Positions 40,992-50,740 of a DNA stretch of 55,360 nt are shown piece by piece (positions within the stretch are counted from its first letter, which is position 1; each line of letters begins with the position of its first letter). The stretch spans positions 1 to 55,360 of the forward strand of contig JAICQO010000039.1 in the NCBI GenBank assembly GCA_025937835.1, written 5' to 3'. Under the pieces are notes generated by a model. It worked only from the letters and a program-made list of their open reading frames with translations. It was not told the DNA's origin and did not search any database. The translations under genes and the position numbers were made by a program. The stretch comes from Polyangiaceae bacterium (GTDB lineage: Bacteria; Myxococcota_A; Polyangia; Polyangiales; Polyangiaceae).

Positions 40992-42314
40992 ATGCATCAG
41001 TGGTTGCAGACGCTGGTTTACGGATTGTCCCTCGGCCTCATCGCCTGCGGAAGCTCGCCTTCCGACACTCCCAGCACCGGTAGCGGTGGCGGCGGCACTG
41101 CCGGCGGAGCGAGCGGCGGGACCACGGGCGGCTCGGCCACCACCGGCGGTTCGGCCACAGGGGGCTCACGCGGCGGCACCCCGAGCGGAGGGACGACGAC
41201 CGGCGGGGCCGCGACGGGCGGAACAGCCACCGCGACTGGCGGCACAGCGCCTTCTACAGGGGGCGCTGCGACTTCGACGGGAGGGGCTGCCACTGGCGGC
41301 GTTGCCTCGGGCGGTGCGGCAGTTGGCGGCAGCTTCGGTGGCGGTGGGGCTTCGGCTGGCGGAAGCGGCGGAGGCATCGGGGGCACCGCAGGCAAGAGCG
41401 CGCCGGTTCCGAGCAAGGGCTGCGGAGTCATGGACGGATATAAGGCGCTGACGACCGGCGGCATGTCGATCGACAAGGGCCTGCCGACGTCGACCCGACT
41501 CAAGATCAAGAGCGGCGGCTCCGACCGCGAATACATCATCGACGTTCCGGCGGACTACGATCCCACGCACCCGTACCGCCTGATCTTCTCCTGGCATCAG
41601 GCGTACGGCTCCGACACCGGCAACGCCATCGGCCAGTATCCGGCCAACCCCGGCTCCAACTTCGACGCCAAAAACTACGCCTATTTCGGCCTGCACCGCG
41701 AAGCGATGGCGGCCAAAGAACCCGCAATTTTCGTAGCACCGGGGGGCATCGGCAACTTCCCCTGGGACTTCAAGCGCGACAGCGTGCTCTTCGATGAGTT
41801 GCTCGCGCTCGTGCAGGCGAACCTATGCATCGACGAGAGCCGCGTCTTCACGACCGGCTTCAGCTATGGCGCGATGATGAGCTACGCGCTCTCCGTCACG
41901 CGCCAGTCCAAGCTCCGCGCCGCAGTGACCATGGCCGCGGCCAACTACAACTTGCCGAACCAGCCAGCAGTGACGCACGCACCCATCGCGTACTTCGGGA
42001 TCACCGGCATGAGCGACGGCACCTGCCCGTGGGTGAACAACGAGGCGGGCAAGACGGGCGGCAAGTACTGCGTCCTCACGCACGCCGAGGACAACGGCTG
42101 CGACGCCTCGGTGACCATCGAGACGGCCAAGGGCGGTAGCAAGAACCACGTTTGCTACGACTTTCAGAACTGCAAGGCGGGGTATCCGGTCAAAGTCTGC
42201 ACCTTCGACGGCAATCACACGCCGTCTGCCGTGGCCGACGGAATGTCCGGCGGCGACGACGGCCTGAAGGCCTTCGTTCCCCCGCTCGCCTGGAAGTTCA
42301 TCGCGCAGTTCTGA
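40992..42314 (+). CDS. Lipoprotein esterase, CE1/PHB-depolymerase-like, on a Gly-rich stalk
   Basis: 440 residues. Lipoprotein signal L-S-L-G-L-I-A-C, then ~105 residues of degenerate (T/S/A)-G-G repeats, then an alpha/beta hydrolase domain (~145-440). The domain begins with C-G-V and has the nucleophile Ser in G-F-S-Y-G-A-M, an Asp-containing G-M-S-D-G-T-C, and His in D-G-N-H-T-P near the C-terminus. This fits the CE1 group that includes feruloyl/acetyl-xylan esterases and poly(3-hydroxybutyrate) depolymerases. Paired Cys suggest extracytoplasmic folding. Likely role: hydrolysing plant-wall esters or polyester outside the cell while tethered to it. Confidence 0.85.
   Translation: MHQWLQTLVYGLSLGLIACGSSPSDTPSTGSGGGGTAGGASGGTTGGSATTGGSATGGSRGGTPSGGTTTGGAATGGTATATGGTAPSTGGAATSTGGAATGGVASGGAAVGGSFGGGGASAGGSGGGIGGTAGKSAPVPSKGCGVMDGYKALTTGGMSIDKGLPTSTRLKIKSGGSDREYIIDVPADYDPTHPYRLIFSWHQAYGSDTGNAIGQYPANPGSNFDAKNYAYFGLHREAMAAKEPAIFVAPGGIGNFPWDFKRDSVLFDELLALVQANLCIDESRVFTTGFSYGAMMSYALSVTRQSKLRAAVTMAAANYNLPNQPAVTHAPIAYFGITGMSDGTCPWVNNEAGKTGGKYCVLTHAEDNGCDASVTIETAKGGSKNHVCYDFQNCKAGYPVKVCTFDGNHTPSAVADGMSGGDDGLKAFVPPLAWKFIAQF
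41072..41396. repeat. Degenerate (T/S/A)GG coding repeat
   Basis: Irregular 9-base units encode Gly-Gly-(Thr/Ser/Ala) in the stalk of the secreted esterase. It is much less uniform than the tract at 29944-30162, so it appears older or under less slippage. Confidence 0.75.
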
Positions 42315-42327
42315 GGTGACTGCGCGT

Positions 42328-42385
42328 TTCGCATTGCGAAGCCCGGCCGGGCTCGACGCAACCGAGCGAACGCGCAACGCTTGCG
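42328..42385. promoter_or_regulatory. Cluster of three dyads upstream of the PEP synthase gene
   Basis: TTCGC-ATT-GCGAA (42328-42340), AGCCCGGCCGGGCT (42340-42353) and CGCAA-CGC-TTGCG (42373-42385) lie in the 180-bp gap between the esterase and ppsA. The first or second could help end esterase transcription; the third may be an operator for ppsA (start 42495). No canonical FNR box is seen. Confidence 0.35.
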
Positions 42386-42494
42386 GGAGCGGGCCGTACG
42401 CGCAGTGATTGCGTGTCGAGCGCGAGCCGGCGCTCGTTCGAAACCGCAGATCCGCTGCTCCGATGTTGGTACACGTCGTGCACTGTGCGGGCGC

Positions 42495-44963
42495 ATGCAC
42501 TATGTCGTCCCGCTTCGCTCGCTCGATCTCGAGTCGGTTCCAGAGGTCGGAGGCAAGAACGCTTCTCTCGGCGAGCTGTTGCGCGAGCTCGAGCCGCGTG
42601 GGATCTCGGTGCCCGACGGCTTTGCGGTCACCGCCTCGGCGTTCCGACTGCATCTCGAACGGTCGAAGCTCGCGTCCCAGATCTACCCGCTGCTGGATGA
42701 CCTGGATATCAACGACGTGGTCGAGCTGGCCCGCCGGGGCGCGCTCGTTCGCGACAAGATCCGGTCAGTGCCATTGCCTCGCGAGCTCAGCGAAGAAATC
42801 ACCGCTGGTTACGCCGAATTGTGCTCGAAGTACGGTGACTCGGCGGTGGACGTCGCGGTTCGCTCCAGCGCGACGGCCGAAGACTTGCCGAGCGCCTCGT
42901 TTGCGGGTCAACAAGAGACCTACCTGAACGTCCGCGGTCCCGCGCGCTTGCTCGAGGCCGTGCGCGATTGCATGGCCTCGCTCTTCACGGATCGAGCCAT
43001 CGTCTATCGCGCCGAGCGCGGCTTCGATCACCGACTCGTCGCGCTCTCGGTGGGTGTTCAGAAGATGGTGCGCAGCGACCTCGGCGCCGCCGGTGTGATC
43101 TTCACGCTCGACACCGAGTCTGGCTTCCGGGACGCGGTGATCGTCACGGGCAGCTTCGGTCTCGGCGAGACGGTCGTTCAAGGGCGGGTCAACCCCGACG
43201 AGTTCTGGGTCCACAAGCCCACGCTCGCGCTCGGCTTCGAGCCGATCGTGCGCCGCCAGATCGGCGACAAGGCCGTCGAGCTCGTCTACACGGAGGACGA
43301 AGCTTCCGTCGTGGAACGTCCGATCCCCGCGGAGCGCCGGCAGAAGGCCACGCTCGCGGACCAGGAGGTCTTGAAGCTTGCCGAGTGGGCGGTCGCGATC
43401 GAGCGCCACTACTCGGAGAAGGCCGGTCGGGCTACCCCGATGGATCTCGAGTGGGCAAAGGATGGACGCGACGGCCGTCTGTTCATCGTTCAAGCTCGGC
43501 CGGAGACGGTCCATTCTCGCAAGGAAAGCCCCAAGCTCGAGCTGTGCGAGCTTCGCGGTCAGGGCCAGATCCTGGTTCGTGGAAAGAGCGTGGGCGCCAA
43601 GGTCGGAGCGGGGCCGGTCCGGGTGATTCGGTCGAGCGCCGAGCTGTCGCGTTTTCAGACGGGTGAGGTGCTGGTGGCTCCGATGACCGATCCCGATTGG
43701 GAGCCGGTGCTGCGGAGAGCCGCCGCTGTGATCACCGAGCAGGGCGGCCGAACCTGCCACGCGGCGATCGTCTCGCGGGAGCTCGGGCTCCCCTGCGTGG
43801 TCGGCGCAGCGGACGCGACCCGACTGCTCAAAGACGGACAGCTGGTCACGGTGTCCTGCGCCGAGGGCGACGAGGGCCGCGTCTACGCCGGAAAACTCGA
43901 CTTTCAGAGACGGGAAATCGCGCTGGATTCGCTGCCGCGGCCGCGTGTGCCCGTGATGCTCAATGTCGGAAGCCCAGCCGCGGCCTTTCGTTTGGGTCAG
44001 CTGCCGAGCTCGGGGGTGGGTCTGCTGCGGACGGAGTTCGTCGTCTCGAGCTGGATCGGTGCCCATCCGATGGCGCTGCTCCACCCGGACCGCGTCGAAG
44101 ATCCCGAGGAGCGTGCACGGCTCGGCGCCCTGGTCGGTCCAGGGCAACCGTCCGGTGAATACTTCGTCGAACGATTGGCTTCGGGGGTGGCTCAGGTGGC
44201 CGCTGCCTTCTATCCCCGCGACGTGATCGTGCGCTTCTCCGACTTCAAGACGAACGAGTACGCGCATCTGATCGGCGGGAAAGCGTTCGAGCCGCGCGAG
44301 GACAATCCCATGATCGGCTTTCGCGGTGCGTCTCGCTATTATCACGAGCGTTACCGGGAAGGGTTCGCGCTCGAATGCGAAGCGATCCGGCGGGTGCGAA
44401 ACCAAATGGGGCTCTTCAACGTCAAGGTCATGGTCCCCTTCTGCCGCACGCTGGAAGAGGGGCGGCTCGTGCTTGCCGAGATGGCGAAGAACCGGCTCGT
44501 TCGGGGTGAGAACGGGCTCGAAGTCTACGTGATGTGCGAGATCCCGAACAACGTGATCCTGGCCGAAGAGTTCGCGCAACTCTTCGACGGATTCTCGATC
44601 GGCTCGAACGACTTGACGCAGCTCACCCTGGGCATCGATCGCGACTCCGAGACGCTTTCGCCGCTCTTCGACGAGCGCGATCCCGGGGTGCTGCGCTCGA
44701 TCACGGCGGTGATCGAACGAGCCCACCGTCACGGCCGCAAAGTGGGGTTGTGTGGGCAGGGCCCGAGCGACGATCCGCAGTTCGCGCGCTTCCTGGCGGA
44801 CCAGGGGATTGATTCGATCTCGGTGACCAGCGACGCTTTGCCTGCCGTCCTCGAGGCTCTCGCGCTGCCTTCGAACACGGCGGCTGATCGTGGCCCCCAT
44901 CCATTTGCCGAGGATGAGCGGTTACGAGGCCCCGCAGAAGCTCTCCGCTGCACCGCGGGCTAG
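42495..44963 (+). CDS. ppsA: Phosphoenolpyruvate synthase
   Basis: 822 residues from ATG 42495; the upstream frame is not conserved. It converts pyruvate, ATP and water to PEP, AMP and phosphate in gluconeogenesis. Three parts are visible: N-terminal ATP-grasp-type nucleotide-binding domain (G-G-K-N-A-S-L-G-E-L at ~18-27, V-R-S-S-A-T-A-E-D-L-P-S-A-S-F-A-G); phosphohistidine swivel domain with catalytic His H422 in G-G-R-T-C-H-A-A-I-V-S-R-E-L-G; and C-terminal PEP/pyruvate TIM barrel (G-L-L-R-T-E-F, G-S-N-D-L-T-Q, G-L-C-G-Q). Length and motif order are standard. It heads the stress-like gene group, 48 bp before the P-type ATPase. Confidence 0.95.
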   Translation: MHYVVPLRSLDLESVPEVGGKNASLGELLRELEPRGISVPDGFAVTASAFRLHLERSKLASQIYPLLDDLDINDVVELARRGALVRDKIRSVPLPRELSEEITAGYAELCSKYGDSAVDVAVRSSATAEDLPSASFAGQQETYLNVRGPARLLEAVRDCMASLFTDRAIVYRAERGFDHRLVALSVGVQKMVRSDLGAAGVIFTLDTESGFRDAVIVTGSFGLGETVVQGRVNPDEFWVHKPTLALGFEPIVRRQIGDKAVELVYTEDEASVVERPIPAERRQKATLADQEVLKLAEWAVAIERHYSEKAGRATPMDLEWAKDGRDGRLFIVQARPETVHSRKESPKLELCELRGQGQILVRGKSVGAKVGAGPVRVIRSSAELSRFQTGEVLVAPMTDPDWEPVLRRAAAVITEQGGRTCHAAIVSRELGLPCVVGAADATRLLKDGQLVTVSCAEGDEGRVYAGKLDFQRREIALDSLPRPRVPVMLNVGSPAAAFRLGQLPSSGVGLLRTEFVVSSWIGAHPMALLHPDRVEDPEERARLGALVGPGQPSGEYFVERLASGVAQVAAAFYPRDVIVRFSDFKTNEYAHLIGGKAFEPREDNPMIGFRGASRYYHERYREGFALECEAIRRVRNQMGLFNVKVMVPFCRTLEEGRLVLAEMAKNRLVRGENGLEVYVMCEIPNNVILAEEFAQLFDGFSIGSNDLTQLTLGIDRDSETLSPLFDERDPGVLRSITAVIERAHRHGRKVGLCGQGPSDDPQFARFLADQGIDSISVTSDALPAVLEALALPSNTAADRGPHPFAEDERLRGPAEALRCTAG

Positions 44964-45011
44964 CTCGGTCCGCTTTCGCGCCCTTCGGTGGCCAAGCCGA
45001 CGAGCTGAAGC

Positions 45012-47567
45012 ATGCCGGTACGGAGCCGAGATTTTGCAACCGAGCGCTACTGGGCCGTGGCAACAGGCGAATTGCTCGCCAGCTTGGGCTCGACGGCGGG
45101 CGGGTTGTCGTCTCGAGAGGCCAGCGTTCGGCTAGAACAGCACGGACGGAACGAGCTGGTTCGAGAGGAAGCACATTCGCGACTTGGCTCTCTCTACGAC
45201 CAGGTGAAGAGTCCACTGCTTCTGCTGCTCCTGTTTGCAGTCGTAGTCTCCTGGCTCTCGCACGAACGCACCGATGCGGCGATCGTGCTGGTTATCGTGG
45301 TGGCGACCGTGTGGTTCGGTTACTCACGGGACCGAAGCACGGAAGCCGCACTATTGGCGCTGCGGAACCGCGTTCGCGAGCGCGCCTGCGTGTTGCGTGA
45401 CGGCGAGCGGCGCGAAGTTGGAAGCGAGGAGGTGGTTCCGGGAGACGTCATCCTGCTCTCGGCCGGTAGCTTGGTTCCGGCCGACGCCGTCGTCTTGGAT
45501 TCCACGGACTGCCACGTGAGCCAAGCGTTGCTCACCGGCGAGAGCTATCCCGTGGAGAAGCGAGCTGTCACGAGCGCTACAGACGTGCCCCTGGTCGGGC
45601 GCAAGAACGTGCTGTTCCGCGGCACCAACGTCCGCAGCGGGACAGCCCGCGGCTTGGTGGTCCGGACCGGCAAACAAACCGAGTTCGGCGCCATTGCTCA
45701 TCGGTTGTCGCGGCGCCGGCCGGAGACGGAGTTCGACAGGGGGCTTCGACGCTTCGGCTACCTGCTGACCAGCGCGATGCTGGTCCTGGTCGTGGTGGTG
45801 TTTGGCTCGCACGTGTTGCTCGGTAGGCCCCCGATCCAGACGCTGCTGTTCTCGATCGCTCTGGCGGTGGGGTTGAGTCCCGAGCTCCTACCCGCGATTC
45901 TGAGCGTCAACCTCGCGCGCGGCGCGCAGACTCTCGCAGCCCACGGGGTCTTGGTGAGCCGGCTGAACGCCATCGAAAATTTGGGCAGCATGGATGTCCT
46001 TTGCACGGACAAGACGGGTACCCTGACCGAGGGCAAGGTCGATGTCGAGGGCGCCTACGATCCCGGCGGAGCCTCCGACGACGACGTCCTCCAGCTCGCC
46101 GCGTTGAACGCGAAGTTCTCGACGGGATTCGCAAACCCCCTGGATGAGGCGCTGCTTCGGGCACCGGCGGCCGGCGCTTCGAACGTGACCAAGCGAGGCG
46201 AGCTTCCGTTCGACTTCACGCGCAAGCGCGTCAGCGTCGTCCTCGAGGACGCGAAGGGCGGGTTCCTGTTGACCAAGGGCTCCTTCCGCACCGTCCTCGC
46301 GATCTCTAGCTTGCTGCCCGACGGAACGCGGCTGGATGCCGAACGTCGCGCCGAGCTCCAGCGGCGGGCGCTGGAGTGGGGGAGGCGCGGGGTTCGGGTG
46401 CTGGGCGTCGCGTCGCGTCGGCTGCGCGCTGGCGATTTGCCGGAGCTTTCGGCCGAGAGTGAGCTGGTTTTCCAGGGCTTCGTGACGTTTCTCGACCGCC
46501 CCAAGGCCGGTGTTGCGAACGCCATCGCCACGCTCGCGGCGCGCGGCGTGCAGGTCAAGATCATCACGGGTGACAGCCGGCCGGTGGCCGAGTACATCGC
46601 CCAGCTGATAGCGCTCCCCGGCAGGCGCGTACTGACGGGATCCGAGCTCGACAGCTTGAGCGAAGAGGCACTCTGGCGTCGTGCGGAGGACACGGAGCTG
46701 TTCGTCGAAGTGGACCCGAACCACAAGGAGCGGATCATCCGTGCCTTGAAGAAGGCGGGCCACGTCGTCGGTTTCCTCGGCGACGGCGTCAATGACGCCC
46801 CCGCGATGCACGTGGCGGACGTGAGCCTATCGGTGGATCAGGCGGTCGACGTGGCTCGGGCCACTGCAGACCTGGTCCTGCTCGAACCAGGCCTCGACGT
46901 GATCCGCCGGGGCGTCGAAGAGGGCCGGAAGACCTTCGCCAACACCCTGAAGTACGTGCTCACCACCACGAGCGCGAACCTCGGCAACATGGCGAGCATG
47001 GCGCTCGCCTCGCTGTTCCTACCGTTCTTGCCGCTCCTGCCGGGCCAGATACTGCTGAACAACTTCCTCTCGGACATTCCCGCGCTGGGTCTGGCGGACG
47101 ACAGGGTGGACGCCGAGCTCGTCAACGTCCCGCGCCGTTGGGACATCCGGTTCGTTGGGCGCTTCATGCTGGAGTTCGGAGCGCTCAGCTCGCTGTTCGA
47201 CTGCATCACGTTCGCCGTGTTGCTGCTTGTGTTCAAAGCGTCGATCGACACCTTCAGAACGGGATGGTTCGTCGAGTCCTTGCTCACGGAGCTCGTGATC
47301 GCGATCATCATCCGCACCAGGCGCCCATTCTTTCGTAGTCGGCCCGGTCGTCTGCTGTCGGTGGCGACATTGGTGCTGATTCCCCTGACGCTCGCGCTGC
47401 CGTTCCTTCCGCACGCGAGGCTGCTCGGGTTCGTGCCACTCCAAGCACCGATCTTGGCAGGGCTAGTGGCAATCACCCTGGTGTATGTCGTGACGGCAGA
47501 GCTCACCAAAGCGTGGTTCTATCGCCAAACCGGGCGCAGTTCGCGAGCGCAAACATTGCGCGGTTAG
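45012..47567 (+). CDS. mgtA: MgtA-type P-type ATPase
   Basis: 851 residues. P-type features in order: actuator T-G-E-S; TM4 motif S-P-E-L-L-P; phosphorylation site Asp in C-T-D-K-T-G-T-L-T; K-G-S-F nucleotide region; and G-D-G-V-N-D-A-P-A. About ten membrane segments, with the C-terminal six typical of type III magnesium-importing ATPases; L-G-D-I-P/L-S-D-I-P and N-N-F-L-S-D are the expected TM6-7 phrases. In E. coli MgtA the TM4 motif is a Pro-Glu-Met-Leu-Pro form, so Mg2+ import is likely, with other cations possible. It lies between ppsA and the hemerythrin gene on the same strand. Confidence 0.88.
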   Translation: MPVRSRDFATERYWAVATGELLASLGSTAGGLSSREASVRLEQHGRNELVREEAHSRLGSLYDQVKSPLLLLLLFAVVVSWLSHERTDAAIVLVIVVATVWFGYSRDRSTEAALLALRNRVRERACVLRDGERREVGSEEVVPGDVILLSAGSLVPADAVVLDSTDCHVSQALLTGESYPVEKRAVTSATDVPLVGRKNVLFRGTNVRSGTARGLVVRTGKQTEFGAIAHRLSRRRPETEFDRGLRRFGYLLTSAMLVLVVVVFGSHVLLGRPPIQTLLFSIALAVGLSPELLPAILSVNLARGAQTLAAHGVLVSRLNAIENLGSMDVLCTDKTGTLTEGKVDVEGAYDPGGASDDDVLQLAALNAKFSTGFANPLDEALLRAPAAGASNVTKRGELPFDFTRKRVSVVLEDAKGGFLLTKGSFRTVLAISSLLPDGTRLDAERRAELQRRALEWGRRGVRVLGVASRRLRAGDLPELSAESELVFQGFVTFLDRPKAGVANAIATLAARGVQVKIITGDSRPVAEYIAQLIALPGRRVLTGSELDSLSEEALWRRAEDTELFVEVDPNHKERIIRALKKAGHVVGFLGDGVNDAPAMHVADVSLSVDQAVDVARATADLVLLEPGLDVIRRGVEEGRKTFANTLKYVLTTTSANLGNMASMALASLFLPFLPLLPGQILLNNFLSDIPALGLADDRVDAELVNVPRRWDIRFVGRFMLEFGALSSLFDCITFAVLLLVFKASIDTFRTGWFVESLLTELVIAIIIRTRRPFFRSRPGRLLSVATLVLIPLTLALPFLPHARLLGFVPLQAPILAGLVAITLVYVVTAELTKAWFYRQTGRSSRAQTLRG

Positions 47568-47683
47568 CCGGCACGGCGCATGCGCTGCGACGGTCGTGGT
47601 CCGATAGGGCCCCGAACCTGCACACGAGCGCCTACGAACCGGGAAGACGAAGCCGGCCTGTGATTTGCTAGCGGGGTCCGTGT

Positions 47684-48166
47684 ATGAGCACCCGCGCCGC
47701 CACGCCGAGTCTCTTCGGTCGATTCACCGCCATCCAACAACAACATTCTCAGCTGTCGAGGTTGAGCTCCGAGCTGCATGCCATGTGCGCGGCTCTCGAA
47801 GCCGAGCCGCCCTTGCCGCTGCCGGTCGAGCTCTCGCCGAGACGGCTGATTGCGGAGTGGAGCCGGGAGCTATCGAGTCATTTCGAGACCGAGGAAGGCC
47901 TCAGCTACTTCGGGACGCTCGCCGCCGAGCGACCCGACCTGAGCTTTCGCATCGGCGATCTCCGGGCCGATCACACCGCCATGCTGGAAGCCATCGAGGC
48001 GCTGTCCGGGCTCGCAGGCGACGAACGCCGTCACCGGGAGCTCGGGCTCCGGACCCGGGAGCTCTTGCGGCGCTTTCAGGTTCACGAAGCCGCCGAGAGT
48101 GCTTTGCTTCAGGAGTTCTTCAAAGGCGTTGGGGACGACTTTCTCGCCGGCCGTTCTGGACGCTAG
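47684..48166 (+). CDS. Hemerythrin-like (HHE) domain protein
   Basis: 160 residues, helical. The diiron ligand set is visible as H-F-E-T-E-E (~66-71), D-H-T-A-M (~106) and H-E-A-A-E (~143), with an early Q-Q-x-H at ~20. HHE proteins bind O2, NO or iron and are common in low-oxygen and NO stress regulons. It starts 116 bp after the ATPase. Its stop lies 4 bp before the next start, so it and the NTPase gene are coupled. Confidence 0.85.
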   Translation: MSTRAATPSLFGRFTAIQQQHSQLSRLSSELHAMCAALEAEPPLPLPVELSPRRLIAEWSRELSSHFETEEGLSYFGTLAAERPDLSFRIGDLRADHTAMLEAIEALSGLAGDERRHRELGLRTRELLRRFQVHEAAESALLQEFFKGVGDDFLAGRSGR

Positions 48167-48170
48167 CCAG

Positions 48171-48824
48171 ATGGTCACATCGGTCCATCGCACCAGCGTT
48201 CTTCCGATGCAGCGGCGTTGTCGTATTGCGCTCACGGGGGGACCGGGGGGAGGGAAGACGACCGCCGCCGAGTTGTTTCGGCGCGAGCTCGGCGAAGTCG
48301 TCGTCGTCGTGCCCGAATCCGCGACGATCCTGTTCGCCGGAGGTTTCCCTCGCGCGGGGGAGCGCGACGCCGAGCGCTCCATTCAACGCGCAATCTTTCA
48401 TGTTCAGCGGAGTCTCGAGGACGTGCAATCGGCCAGGTATCCGGAGCGAGTCCTGCTCTGCGACCGGGGCACGGTCGACGGAGCTGCATACTGGCCGAAC
48501 GGCGATCGGGATTTCTTCGAGGCGATGGGCACGAGCTTCGAGACGGAGCTGCAACGGTACGACGCGGTCGTCTTCTTCGAGACCGCGGCCGTCGCCGGGG
48601 CGTCGATCGAGGGCGGCAACCCGTATCGAAAGGAATCGCTGGCGGAGGCGATCGCGCTCGACCAGCGGCTCAGGAACCTGTGGTCCCATCACCCGCGCTT
48701 CACGCTCGTCCCGCACTGTCCGTCCTTCATCCACAAGATCACGCTGGGCCTGACGGCGCTGCAACGCATCGTCGAGCAAGCGCAGCTCACCCCGGTGCCC
48801 TTCCATCCAGCGGTGAATCCGTGA
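48171..48824 (+). CDS. P-loop NTPase (AAA_28-like)
   Basis: 217 residues from ATG 48171, 4 bases after the hemerythrin stop; a Met at 48207 is an alternative start. Walker A is A-L-T-G-G-P-G-G-G-K-T-T (~20-31), and Walker B-like L-L-C-D-R-G follows near residue 99. The fold looks like small nucleoside/shikimate-kinase-like or NadR-like NTPases of the AAA_28 group. The substrate is unknown. Its stop overlaps the start of the SRPBCC gene (GTGA). Confidence 0.82.
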   Translation: MVTSVHRTSVLPMQRRCRIALTGGPGGGKTTAAELFRRELGEVVVVVPESATILFAGGFPRAGERDAERSIQRAIFHVQRSLEDVQSARYPERVLLCDRGTVDGAAYWPNGDRDFFEAMGTSFETELQRYDAVVFFETAAVAGASIEGGNPYRKESLAEAIALDQRLRNLWSHHPRFTLVPHCPSFIHKITLGLTALQRIVEQAQLTPVPFHPAVNP

Positions 48825-50608
48825 CCTCGCCGTCCCTACTCGAGCAATTGATTGATGCTCCGCGGCTCGTGGAACAGGACAGAGTCGAGCTAGCGGCGCC
48901 GCCAGAGCAAGTCTGGCAGCTGCTGCGCCACGGCGACCTCGCCCGCTCCTCGCTGATCCGGGCGCTCTTTGCATTACGCACGCTGCCAGATCGCATGCGC
49001 GGCAAAAGTTCCGGGTGCGGGTCGATCCGGATCGATGATCTGGTATCGACCCGCGAGCGCCCGGGCTTTCGGGTGCTGCTCGAGTCACCGGGTCGAGAGC
49101 TCGCCGTCGGCGCCATCGGTCGCGTCTGGGAGCTCGAGATCCCGTTCGTTCACGTGAGCTCGCCGGAGGAGTTCCTCCGCTTCGACACGCAGGGTTTCGT
49201 CAAGGTGGCCTGGTCCGTGCGCGTGTCGGCCCGCGGGCAACTCTGCTCGGAGATCGAGCTCGAGGTGCGCGTGGACGCCACCAGCGAAGAGGCGTGGCGA
49301 AAGTTCGAGCGCTACTGGGCGCTGATCGGCCCGGCTTCGCACTTCATCCGGCGGACGCTGCTCGCCTCTCTGGCTCGGGAGCTCGGCACCCCGGAGTCGC
49401 GCCAGAACGAGGGCTCGCTGCCCGGGGACGAGCTAGTGCCCGATGCCGCCGTCCAGGTTACGGACTCCATCGTCATCCGCTCACCGGCGGAACGGATCTG
49501 GCCGTGGCTATTGCAGATGGGCTGCGGGCGAGCCGGGTTTTACTCGATCGACGCGCTGGACAACGGGGGTTCTCGGAGTGCTCGCGAGCTCCATCCCGAG
49601 TGGCAGAAGCTGAGCGTCGGGCAGGTGCTGGCGGCAACGCCCGGATCCGAGGACGGATTCGAAGTGCTGCGCGTCGATGCCCCGCGAGCCTTGGTGCTGG
49701 GCGGGCTTTACGATCCAGCGCGGCAACGCCAACTCCCGTTCGGCTCCAGCCGGCCCAAGCAATTTTGGCAAACTAGCTGGGCCTTCGTCCTCGATCCGCT
49801 GGACGAACGAACCACGCGCCTGTTGGTACGGGCCCGCGCGGCCTTCGATGAAACGGAGCGCCTGCACGCGACCTGGATCCGCCCCGTGCATCACCTCATG
49901 CAGACCGCTCAGCTCGAGCACCTGCGTCGTCGCGCCGAGGGTACGCTGGCACGGGACGATCTCTGGGACGTGCTCGACGGGCTCGGCGGTGCCGCCCGTA
50001 TCCTGGCCGCTCTGGTTGCGCCGTTCGGGCGCAGGCAGCGCTCGCACTGGGGCTTGGATGAAACGACGGCAGCCCGTGCGTTGCCGGGAGACGAGGCGGT
50101 GGCACACCCGCGTTGGAGTTGGACGCACGGTATAGAGATCGAAGCGCCGGCTTCCGGTGTGTGGCCCTGGGTGGCGCAGATCGGCGCAGAGCGCGCGGGC
50201 TTTTATAGCTACCAGTGGCTCGAGAACCTGGCCGGGTGCGAGATCCGAAACGCGGAAATCGTCCATCGGGAATGGGAAGTGAAGGTCGGCGACCCCCTGA
50301 TCTTGCACGGCGATCCTTCGGCCCCGCGTCTGACGGTGACGGAGGTCGAACGGGGCCGACACTTCGTCGCGTGCTCGAGCTTCGGCGACGGCGCACGAGC
50401 GACCGGCAAGCCCTGGGCGGAAGCGAGTTGGCTGTTCTTGGTCGAACCGCTCGCCGACCGGCGTTGCCGCGTGATCAGTCGCTTCCGCTGCGCGTGCTCG
50501 GAAGACCTGGCGACCCGGCTTTCGTTTGGTCCGACCGTCGTGGAGCCCGTCGGGTTCGCTATGGATCGGCGCATGTTGCTCGGCATCAAAGAGCGCGCCG
50601 AGCGCTGA
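48821..50608 (+). CDS. Protein with three tandem SRPBCC (START-like) domains
   Basis: 595 residues from GTG 48821, overlapping the preceding stop by 4 bp. Domain 1 is ~18-190 ([12 protein letters not shown]), domain 2 ~205-375 and domain 3 ~415-590. Domains 2 and 3 are a clear duplication: each begins L-P-G-D-E and contains W-P-W-(L/V)-x-Q-(M/I)-G and R-A-G-F-Y-S at the same spacing. SRPBCC domains bind hydrophobic ligands such as lipids or polyketides, and can act as cyclases. Having three in one chain is unusual. No membrane segment or signal is seen. The ligand is unknown. Confidence 0.82.
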   Translation: MTSPSLLEQLIDAPRLVEQDRVELAAPPEQVWQLLRHGDLARSSLIRALFALRTLPDRMRGKSSGCGSIRIDDLVSTRERPGFRVLLESPGRELAVGAIGRVWELEIPFVHVSSPEEFLRFDTQGFVKVAWSVRVSARGQLCSEIELEVRVDATSEEAWRKFERYWALIGPASHFIRRTLLASLARELGTPESRQNEGSLPGDELVPDAAVQVTDSIVIRSPAERIWPWLLQMGCGRAGFYSIDALDNGGSRSARELHPEWQKLSVGQVLAATPGSEDGFEVLRVDAPRALVLGGLYDPARQRQLPFGSSRPKQFWQTSWAFVLDPLDERTTRLLVRARAAFDETERLHATWIRPVHHLMQTAQLEHLRRRAEGTLARDDLWDVLDGLGGAARILAALVAPFGRRQRSHWGLDETTAARALPGDEAVAHPRWSWTHGIEIEAPASGVWPWVAQIGAERAGFYSYQWLENLAGCEIRNAEIVHREWEVKVGDPLILHGDPSAPRLTVTEVERGRHFVACSSFGDGARATGKPWAEASWLFLVEPLADRRCRVISRFRCACSEDLATRLSFGPTVVEPVGFAMDRRMLLGIKERAER

Positions 50609-50740
50609 CCAGAGGTCACGGTGATGGACGCAAGTCTTGCGCTTCTCGGCGTGTTCGCGCGTGAAGCGCGCAGCGAGGCCGGGATTTTGCGACGATTCTC
50701 CGGCTTCTTCGGCGGCCTGCTCTTTGCTTCGTGGACGTGC

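Noticed and set aside
50624-50740. Longer start of the CBS protein
   Set aside because: The added segment is unlike the family and the Met at 50741 matches the usual family start.
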